Positions 1 through 5,060 of a stretch of DNA of 6,688 nt are shown piece by piece. The position numbers and the translations under genes were made by a program. The DNA is from Candidatus Woesearchaeota archaeon (lineage in GTDB: Archaea; Nanobdellota; Nanobdellia; Woesearchaeales; WJKV01), in contig JAHWIA010000045.1 of NCBI GenBank assembly GCA_019322855.1, positions 1-6,688 of the forward strand, in the 5' to 3' direction. Within the stretch, counting starts at the first letter, position 1. Every line of letters begins with the position of its first letter. The notes beneath the pieces were generated by a model. It worked only from the letters and a program-made list of their open reading frames with translations, did no database searches and was not told where the DNA came from.

Positions 1-2
1 TT

Positions 3-1637
3 GCAAATCCTAATGACGAGAACATGCCATTGATCAGGGAGATACCTGCTGGCGAAGGAAGAAAACTTACTGCGCAGGCAAAGTTCAAGGCAGGAAACAT
101 CTTCAGCGGAAGAAATCTCTTCTTGTTCATATTGGTGATAATCGCGATGATCGCGCCGTGGTGGGTATTGGAGAAGTATCAGTCAGAGATAATGTTCGCT
201 GCATTCTTCATAGGCGGGATGCTGTTTCTTGCAGCGTTCATCATATTCCTTAATCTAGGTGTAAGAAGAGGCAATCAAAGTTCTGGCGCAATGCCGAAAG
301 TCATTGTTGACAATTATAACAGGAAAACAGCACCGTTCAATGACGCGACAGGTGCGCACGCAGGCGCATTGTTAGGAGATGTACTTCACGATCCGTTCCA
401 GTCAGGGGGATTAGGAACTCCTGCGCACGAAAGAATAGTTGCAGGCATGATACACAAATCTCATCTGGGTGTTTTATTCGTGGACGAGATCGCAACTTTA
501 GCACCGCATACTCAACAAGAACTTTTAACAGCATTACAAGAGAAGAAGCATCCGATAACAGGACAGTCAGAAAGAAGCGCAGGCGCAATGGTAAGGACAG
601 AACCTGTGCCTTGCGATTTCATACTGGTAGCTGCAGGCAATGTAGAGACTGTGAGGCACATGCATCCTGCATTGAGGAGCAGGATAAGAGGATATGGTTA
701 TGAGATTTACATGAACGAGACTTTCCCTGATACAGAAGAAAATAGGTACAAGATTGCGCAGTTTGTTGCGCAGGAAGTTAAAAAGGACAAGAAGATACCT
801 CACTTCTCAAAAGCCGCAATAGAGACATTGATCAAAGAAGCAAGAAAAAGAGCGAGCAGGAAAGGAAGACTGACATTAAGATTAAGGGAACTTGGAGGTC
901 TGGTAAGAAGTGCTGGAGACATTGCAGTTGAAAAAGGAGATTCCCTTGTTGAACCAAAACACATCGAGCTTGCAAAGACTACTGCAAGAGCTCTTGAAGA
1001 ACAGATCGCTGACAAGTATCTTGAACGGAAAAAGGAATACAATGTGTTTGTCACAAAAGGAACAAAGGTTGGAAGAGTAAACGGTCTGGCAGTGATAGGC
1101 ACTACTGCGCATAGCGGAATCATCTTGCCGATAGAAGCAGAAGTCACTGCAGGCGGGAAAAAGACAGATGTCATCGCCACTGGCAAATTAGGAGAGATTG
1201 CAAAAGAAGCTATCCAGAATGTCAGCGCAATCATCAAGAAGTATTACGGTGAAGACATCAAAGAGAAAAAAGATATTTTCGTTCAATTCTTGCAGACATA
1301 TGAAGGTGTAGAAGGAGACAGCGCGAGCATCGCAGTCGCAACTGCAATCATAAGCGCATTAAAGAGTATTCCTGTGAAACAAGATATTGCAATGACTGGT
1401 TCATTGTCTGTTTTAGGAGAAGTGTTGCCTGTGGGCGGCGTCACGAGCAAGGTAGAGGCTGCGATCGATGCAGAGATAAAGACAGTGATCGTGCCTAAAA
1501 GTAACCTGCAGGACATTGTTCTTGACAAAGAAAAATTGAAAAAGATAAAGATCATTCCTGTAGAGACAATAGGGGAAGTCTTGAAGATCGTGCTTGACAG
1601 CAAAGGCAAATCTAAACTGATAAACAAGATTAAATAG
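3..1637 (+). CDS. lonB: Archaeal membrane-anchored Lon protease LonB (3' part, start outside window)
   Basis: ATP-dependent serine protease (family S16, archaeal LonB) that degrades misfolded and regulatory proteins at the inner face of the membrane. The reading frame is open to the left edge and already reads ANPNDEN before the Met at 24, so that Met is internal. The Walker A part, perhaps 100 residues judging from usual LonB length (about 635), lies outside. Counting from the Met at 24: two membrane segments at about 31-48 and 56-78, placed between Walker A and Walker B as is typical of LonB; Walker B GVLFVDEIATL at 149-159; sensor 1 ILVAAGN at 200-206; arginine-finger region HPALRSRIRG at 214-223; sensor-2 and helical lid region at about 280-300. 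The protease domain is C-terminal, with Ser433 in EGDSAS and Lys476 in GGVTSKVEAA. Their 43-residue spacing equals that of the E. coli Lon Ser679/Lys722 dyad. The visible part is intact and should be active. Confidence 0.95.
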   Translation, partial: ANPNDENMPLIREIPAGEGRKLTAQAKFKAGNIFSGRNLFLFILVIIAMIAPWWVLEKYQSEIMFAAFFIGGMLFLAAFIIFLNLGVRRGNQSSGAMPKVIVDNYNRKTAPFNDATGAHAGALLGDVLHDPFQSGGLGTPAHERIVAGMIHKSHLGVLFVDEIATLAPHTQQELLTALQEKKHPITGQSERSAGAMVRTEPVPCDFILVAAGNVETVRHMHPALRSRIRGYGYEIYMNETFPDTEENRYKIAQFVAQEVKKDKKIPHFSKAAIETLIKEARKRASRKGRLTLRLRELGGLVRSAGDIAVEKGDSLVEPKHIELAKTTARALEEQIADKYLERKKEYNVFVTKGTKVGRVNGLAVIGTTAHSGIILPIEAEVTAGGKKTDVIATGKLGEIAKEAIQNVSAIIKKYYGEDIKEKKDIFVQFLQTYEGVEGDSASIAVATAIISALKSIPVKQDIAMTGSLSVLGEVLPVGGVTSKVEAAIDAEIKTVIVPKSNLQDIVLDKEKLKKIKIIPVETIGEVLKIVLDSKGKSKLINKIK

Positions 1638-1644
1638 TTCATAA

Positions 1645-1655
1645 GATATATAAAT
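1645..1655 (+). promoter_or_regulatory. TATA box of the lipoprotein gene
   Basis: The AT-rich element GATATATAAAT lies just after the lonB stop codon. Archaeal TATA boxes sit about 27 bp before the transcription start, which puts the start near 1675-1678. This gives either a very short leader containing the AGGTGAT ribosome site or a leaderless GTG start at 1678. It suggests the lipoprotein gene is transcribed separately from lonB, although read-through is possible because no T-rich terminator is seen between them. Confidence 0.55.
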
Positions 1656-1675
1656 CGCATTCAAGATTTACAATA

Positions 1676-1682
1676 AGGTGAT
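1676..1682 (+). promoter_or_regulatory. Ribosome binding site that decides the lipoprotein start
   Basis: AGGTGAT is a 7-nt exact match to the archaeal consensus GGAGGTGATCC (complement of the 16S rRNA 3' end). It lies 4 nt before the ATG at 1687. It covers the alternative starts GTG 1678 and ATG 1681, which favours ATG 1687. Confidence 0.6.
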
Positions 1683-1686
1683 GTTA

Positions 1687-2214
1687 ATGAAAAGATTCAT
1701 TGTTATCGGATTTTTGGTATTGCTTCTTTTTAGTGTTGTTGCGTGCGAAAAATCACCAGCAGAAAAGTACAAAGAGTTCTCAGAAGAGATGGTCGCAGAG
1801 TTCGGCAAGCAATTGGCCACAGAACAGTCATACATTGGGCAGAGCATAGAGCGAAGCAATAAAGTAAAGGTGTATGAGAATCTTTTTGAACTAAGCAATC
1901 AGTCATTGCATAAAGCAATGACTGCAGACGTTCCTGAACAATACAAGGATGCTCATGATTACATGATAAGTTCCTTTGAAAAAATTGGCGATTATTATGC
2001 AGGCGCTGCATTCTTCCAGGCGCAATGGATACAGATAGAAGCTGATCTAGAGAACCTGCAGAACCAGCTCGAGATGGGCATGATCCCTCCTTCAAGGATT
2101 GATTATTACAAGGAACAGAAAGTAGAGCCTCAGGAAGAAAGAGCACTGGTCCTTGAGCAATTGAAAACAGATGCAATCACAGAGATGGACAATCATCTGA
2201 AATTCTTAGAATAA
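1687..2214 (+). CDS. Predicted lipoprotein of unknown function, 175 residues
   Basis: I do not recognise a family. The N-terminus MKRF is followed by a hydrophobic stretch at 5-19 and a lipobox-like VVAC with Cys20 as the only cysteine, so the mature protein is probably lipid-anchored outside the membrane. The remainder (about 155 residues) is charged, rich in Glu, Gln and Lys, and looks almost wholly alpha-helical, with a possible helical-bundle core from about 25 to 130 and a Pro-containing break near PPSR. Start choice: AGGTGAT at 1676-1682 favours ATG 1687. In-frame GTG 1678 and ATG 1681 would only add MML or ML before MKRF. The gene is 3' of lonB with its own TATA box, and its last 9 nt overlap the convergent Yip1-like gene. 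A role in envelope binding or sensing is possible, but nothing in the sequence fixes it. Confidence 0.8.
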   Translation: MKRFIVIGFLVLLLFSVVACEKSPAEKYKEFSEEMVAEFGKQLATEQSYIGQSIERSNKVKVYENLFELSNQSLHKAMTADVPEQYKDAHDYMISSFEKIGDYYAGAAFFQAQWIQIEADLENLQNQLEMGMIPPSRIDYYKEQKVEPQEERALVLEQLKTDAITEMDNHLKFLE

Positions 2215-2805
2215 ACCTGTTTTTATTATTATTGCTATTACAGACAATAAGAATAATGCTGCAAGTATGAGCACAGGGATTATTATTGAAAGAGCTGCTT
2301 TTCCTGTTGTTGTGTTGTTCAATGAACGCAGGCCGATTATCATCAGGACCATGTTATAGATGAACGGTATTAAGAACAATATTCCTAAAACAGGAATGAA
2401 CGCAAGATAAACAATTACTATGCCTATTGTGAACGACGGTGTGAAACCATAGATCACAGCCTTGAACGTGTTCAGGAATTCTGCCTTGCCGTCATAAAGA
2501 GAAACAAAGACATGCACTATGCCTGCAAAACCGAATGCAATCGCGATCGCGATCAACAAGCCGGTCAATATGCCGAACGGTATCAAAACGAAAAAGAATA
2601 GTTTTTCCATGCCTTGCAATGCAGTGCCGAGCAAAAGATCATTGATCAGTGTTGCAGGCAAGGTCAGTACTGAAAATATAAGGAATAAGAATAAGAAGTA
2701 AAACAAAGGCTCCATATAACCTTCATTCTTGATCCTTTCAAATACAAACTCAGGATCTGTCAATAATAATTTTATTTTTGCTAAAGTATAGCCTAATATT
2801 CCCAT
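2206..2805 (-). CDS. Yip1-domain-like multispanning membrane protein, 199 residues
   Basis: An integral membrane protein resembling the prokaryotic Yip1 domain family (PF04893-type). The assignment rests on architecture: a short amphipathic N-terminus (IKLLLTDPEFVFERIKNEG, about 11-29), then about five hydrophobic segments at roughly 33-54, 68-98, 117-136, 138-158 and 171-194. The hydrophilic loop DGKAEFLNTFKAVIYGFTPS near 105-124 is the most family-like part. A short Asn/Thr-rich loop (SLNNTTTGKA) precedes the last segment. The molecular role of archaeal Yip1-domain proteins is not established. The start at 2805 is supported by a TATA box centred 27-28 bp upstream with no ribosome site, so the transcript is probably leaderless. 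The 3' end overlaps the lipoprotein gene tail to tail by 9 nt. The gene could also be co-transcribed from kae1, whose stop lies 39 bp upstream. Confidence 0.8.
   Translation of the reverse strand: MGILGYTLAKIKLLLTDPEFVFERIKNEGYMEPLFYFLFLFLIFSVLTLPATLINDLLLGTALQGMEKLFFFVLIPFGILTGLLIAIAIAFGFAGIVHVFVSLYDGKAEFLNTFKAVIYGFTPSFTIGIVIVYLAFIPVLGILFLIPFIYNMVLMIIGLRSLNNTTTGKAALSIIIPVLILAALFLLSVIAIIIKTGLF
2220..2232 (+). terminator. Possible T-rich terminator of the lipoprotein gene
   Basis: A run of five T followed by ATTATTATT begins 6 nt after the lipoprotein stop codon. Archaeal termination often uses such T-rich tracts on the non-template strand without a hairpin. The tract also encodes the C-terminus of the Yip1-like protein on the other strand, so the composition may be incidental. 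Confidence 0.3.
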
Positions 2806-2828
2806 GTACGAACAAGTTGCAGAAATGG

Positions 2829-2836
2829 TATTTAAA
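2829..2836 (-). promoter_or_regulatory. TATA box of the Yip1-like gene (leaderless)
   Basis: On the minus strand this reads TTTAAATA, centred about 27.5 bp before the A of the start codon at 2805. Transcription would therefore begin at or within a base or two of the ATG. There is no Shine-Dalgarno-like sequence in the 20 nt before the start. The same octamer serves kae1. Confidence 0.65.
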
Positions 2837-2844
2837 TTTATTGC

Positions 2845-3819
2845 TTACCAGCTAACTTCAACATCATCAGTCCGTTCATACGGATTGATAGGAACATCGA
2901 TGTCATGCCTTGCACCTGCATTGTACATCTTCATTCCAAGATAAGCGATCATTGCTGCATTGTCAACATTATACTGATTTTCAAGAACAAAACAGGTTGC
3001 GTCACGTTCCTCGCACATCTTTCTTGCCATGTCCTGCAGACGCTTGTTGCATGCGACACCGCCTCCAAGAAGCAGTTCTTTCTTATCACAGTGTGCCATT
3101 GCTCTTTCTGATACTTCCAAAAGCATGGCAAACACTGTCTCCTGCATACTGTAGACAAGATCTTCTGTCTTGTACTTGTTTTCATCGTACATCCTTTTCA
3201 GTTTTGTGAGGATGCCTGAGAAAGAAACATCCATACCTTTCACATTGTAAGGAAGTTCTATGTAATTGTTCGATAATGAAGCCATCTTCTCGAGCTTTGG
3301 TCCGCCTGGAAAACCCAGACCTATGTATCGCGCAAAAGTGTCAAGAAAATTTCCAATGCCAGTGTCAAGCGTTTCTCCAAATATCCTATATTTTCCGCCT
3401 TCGAATGCAATTACTTGAGTGTTGGCGCCAGAAGCATACAAAAGAACAGGATCTTTTGCTTTTGTCAACAATTTGCCGATTTCCAGATGTGCGATGCAAT
3501 GGTTGACGCCTATGATCGGGATGTCATTCAATACTGCCAAAGAACGCGCGACATGCGCACCGATCCTCAATGTATGTCCTAAACCAGGCGCATTGCTGAA
3601 TGCGATTAAGTTAACATCTTTGATAGATACATTTGCTTTTTCCAAAGCTTCTTTCACAATAGAATCAAACCCTGTTATGTGATGTTCAGCAGCTTTCTGC
3701 GGGATTATGCCTCCTGACTCTGTAGTATATATTTTCTTCACATTGCTCAAAATTTCATCATCCTTGATCACAGATGCTCCAAACGTGTGGGCTGTGGATT
3801 CTATACCTAAACAGATCAT
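2845..3819 (-). CDS. kae1: Kae1, tRNA N6-threonylcarbamoyladenosine synthase catalytic subunit (KEOPS)
   Basis: Cytoplasmic ASKHA-fold enzyme that transfers threonylcarbamoyl to A37 of ANN-decoding tRNAs, working in the KEOPS complex. The whole protein is 324 residues, the usual length of a stand-alone Kae1/OSGEP. Visible hallmarks: N-terminal LGIESTAHTFGAS (4-16); metal ligands His107 and His111 in NHCIAHLEIG; YASGANTQV (128-136) with Tyr128 as the likely additional ligand; nucleotide-site residues in TLDTGIGNFLDTFAR and GFPGGPKLE (about 150-177); GGGVACNKRLQ (252-262); Asp286 in NVDNAAM as the last metal ligand; and the C-terminal TDDVEVSW. All key residues are present. There is no Bud32 kinase fused to the C-terminus, unlike many euryarchaea, and no other KEOPS gene is in the window. 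The start at 3819 is supported by a TATA box 26-27 bp upstream, giving a leaderless transcript. Confidence 0.96.
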   Translation of the reverse strand: MICLGIESTAHTFGASVIKDDEILSNVKKIYTTESGGIIPQKAAEHHITGFDSIVKEALEKANVSIKDVNLIAFSNAPGLGHTLRIGAHVARSLAVLNDIPIIGVNHCIAHLEIGKLLTKAKDPVLLYASGANTQVIAFEGGKYRIFGETLDTGIGNFLDTFARYIGLGFPGGPKLEKMASLSNNYIELPYNVKGMDVSFSGILTKLKRMYDENKYKTEDLVYSMQETVFAMLLEVSERAMAHCDKKELLLGGGVACNKRLQDMARKMCEERDATCFVLENQYNVDNAAMIAYLGMKMYNAGARHDIDVPINPYERTDDVEVSW

Positions 3820-3841
3820 ACACTACTGTTAAATCAAGGCA

Positions 3842-3849
3842 TATTTAAA
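3842..3849 (-). promoter_or_regulatory. TATA box of kae1 (leaderless)
   Basis: On the minus strand this reads TTTAAATA, centred about 26.5 bp before the kae1 ATG, so transcription should start at the start codon. No ribosome-binding sequence is visible. It lies 42 bp, centre to centre, from the divergent TATA box of the zinc-finger gene, with a run of seven A (3861-3867) between them. Confidence 0.7.
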
Positions 3850-3883
3850 GGTTATTTCGTAAAAAAAGGCAGAAATGCATAGG

Positions 3884-3891
3884 TTTATAAA
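3884..3891 (+). promoter_or_regulatory. TATA box of the zinc-finger gene
   Basis: TTTATAAA sits at the centre of a perfect 12-bp palindrome (GGTTTATAAACC, 3882-3893). A spacing of about 27 bp places the transcription start near 3914-3915, leaving a leader of roughly 15 nt that contains the G-rich ribosome site. Confidence 0.65.
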
Positions 3892-3916
3892 CCATCCTCC
3901 CCTCCAAATAGTGTTA

Positions 3917-3924
3917 GGGGGGAT
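3917..3924 (+). promoter_or_regulatory. G-rich ribosome binding site for the GTG start at 3930
   Basis: GGGGGGAT can pair with the 16S anti-Shine-Dalgarno CCUCC, with one G-U wobble, and ends 5 nt before the GTG. It is unusual in being a pure G6 tract rather than GGAGG or GGTGA. A C-rich tract just upstream (3896-3905) is partly complementary to it. Confidence 0.55.
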
Positions 3925-3929
3925 TATTT

Positions 3930-4154
3930 GTGAAGAAAAACTATTTTACGACTATTACAGCAAAAGCCTCAACGACTGCAAAGAAAAAGATCACATACAA
4001 GAAACAGAATGGAGTCATCAAATGCTGCCACTGCAGCCAGGAAATAAACCCAGATAAAGACCATTTTACATTGAATCTGCACTGGAAGATCAAGAAAGCA
4101 GCTGATGTGAGAAACTTCTGCAGCCTAGGTTGCCTGCATAAATGGACAAAGTAA
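3930..4154 (+). CDS. Small zinc-binding protein, TRASH/YHS-like treble-clef pattern, 74 residues
   Basis: The N-terminal 28 residues are basic and Thr/Lys-rich, probably flexible. They are followed by a cysteine motif C32-C33-H34-C35 and a second knuckle FCSLGC (C64-x3-C68) ending LHKWTK. The C-x2-C plus FCSxxC arrangement about 28 residues apart resembles treble-clef zinc domains of the TRASH/YHS/MYM type, often linked to metal sensing or protein contacts. Exact family membership is inferred from the pattern only. The GTG start is the only possible one: an in-frame TAG lies at 3915 and there is no other Met in the protein. A G-rich ribosome site precedes it. The gene is divergent from kae1 and 48 bp before the next gene, which has its own TATA box. 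Function unknown; Lys-rich segments would allow nucleic acid binding. Confidence 0.8.
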   Translation: MKKNYFTTITAKASTTAKKKITYKKQNGVIKCCHCSQEINPDKDHFTLNLHWKIKKAADVRNFCSLGCLHKWTK

Positions 4155-4171
4155 TCTGTCCAGCATAAACA

Positions 4172-4179
4172 TTTATATA
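4172..4179 (+). promoter_or_regulatory. TATA box of the 285-residue protein gene (leaderless)
   Basis: TTTATATA is centred 27.5 bp before the ATG at 4203. This puts the transcription start on that ATG and argues against the in-frame TTG at 4188, which would lie upstream of the transcript. No Shine-Dalgarno sequence is seen. Confidence 0.7.
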
Positions 4180-4202
4180 TTCATTAGTTGGGACTCTATC
4201 CA

Positions 4203-5060
4203 ATGAAAATAAAGGCAAAAGGACTAAAGGCTAAACTCAAGCATAAAGCACCAGTGAGGGCTCCTGCTGAAAAAAAGGAAGAGCCTAGGAGAATGCTGGA
4301 AACGAATCCTATTTATGATGCTATTTATTCTACTGAATTTAGAAAGGCTTATGGTGCAACAAGCGCAATCTTCCATGAATTACACAGATTAAGGGAAGAT
4401 GTAATTTTTAAACAACTTGGCAAAGAATTCGGTATTAGCCTCGGAGTGCTGGAAAGTCTTTTGATTGAAGAAAGCAAGGAAAGTTGGGAAAGATTAAGGG
4501 ATGTGTTTTTCCATGACAAGATTGCAGCAATCCCTCTTGTAGCGCAGGTTGCTGAATACAATGCTCTTGCAATAAAAATAGGAGACACTGCGAATGAATC
4601 TGAGGCAGAACCGCGAGATTTACGACATTTGCAAAACAAAATAGATATATTGATGCAATCACCGTATGATATCCATTTCCTTAAGCCATATTGGAGAGCA
4701 AGAAGGCTAATGGCAGGAGATAGAAATAAGAACAGGGACGGAATAAATGAAGCGTTCAAGGAATTAGGAGATATATGCATGGGTAAAAAAAGCGCTCTTG
4801 AACTTAATTACGGAATTGTGTATGAAGAGGTCAAAGAACAAACCCTCAAAAATCCAAAAAGTGCTGTCGAAACTGTTAAGGAAATTTTTAAGTCTACGTC
4901 TTTCGTACAACCATTTGTAATCCTTGCACAGATCTTTGAATTCGAAGCCCTGAAAGAAAAAAGAGGGAGCCATCCAAGGAAACAACAACAATATCAAAAA
5001 GCAATAGGCTATCTGATGAAAGAATATTTTAATAAGTATGATTCTTCAGGGACTAAATGA
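4203..5060 (+). CDS. Unrecognised helical protein with a basic N-terminal tail, 285 residues
   Basis: I do not recognise a family. Residues 1-30 form a low-complexity basic tail (MKIKAKGLKAKLKHKAPVRA, then Lys/Glu/Pro/Arg), suited to binding nucleic acid or ribosomes. The rest reads as a soluble, mainly alpha-helical protein with no signal peptide and no membrane segment. Distinct blocks are about 35-100 (YGATSAIFHELHRLREDV, then an Ile/Leu-rich stretch ending ESWERLRD), 103-170 and 180-285. There is a single cysteine (192) and no visible metal, P-loop or nuclease motif. ATG 4203 is chosen because the TATA box is 27 bp upstream; the TTG at 4188 would add MGLYP. Its AT-rich codons (for example ATT, GAT) look heavier than in lonB. 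It converges on the rad50-like gene with an 8-nt overlap. Confidence 0.8.
   Translation: MKIKAKGLKAKLKHKAPVRAPAEKKEEPRRMLETNPIYDAIYSTEFRKAYGATSAIFHELHRLREDVIFKQLGKEFGISLGVLESLLIEESKESWERLRDVFFHDKIAAIPLVAQVAEYNALAIKIGDTANESEAEPRDLRHLQNKIDILMQSPYDIHFLKPYWRARRLMAGDRNKNRDGINEAFKELGDICMGKKSALELNYGIVYEEVKEQTLKNPKSAVETVKEIFKSTSFVQPFVILAQIFEFEALKEKRGSHPRKQQQYQKAIGYLMKEYFNKYDSSGTK

Noticed and set aside
800..1237. Long antisense open frame within lonB (145 codons); a similar one at 1283-1660.
   Set aside because: The sense strand encodes intact, well-conserved LonB domains; antisense frames of this length follow from its codon bias. No promoter or ribosome site is evident.
2540..2553. A 14-bp perfect palindrome, ATCGCGATCGCGAT, containing a GCGATCGC octamer as in cyanobacterial HIP1 sites.
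   Set aside because: It encodes an alternating Ile-Ala run (LIAIAIAF) in a membrane segment of the Yip1-like protein using ATC and GCG codons, so coding explains it. No second copy was noticed in the window.
3861..3867. Run of seven A between the divergent promoters, a possible T-tract terminator on the minus strand.
   Set aside because: No minus-strand gene ends there; it lies upstream of kae1, so it is more likely promoter spacer DNA.
3875..4057. A 60-codon frame overlapping the zinc-finger gene, starting with MHRFINH.
   Set aside because: It starts before the TATA box of the real gene and lies across the promoter and ribosome site. Its product has no recognisable feature, whereas the GTG frame has a clear zinc motif.
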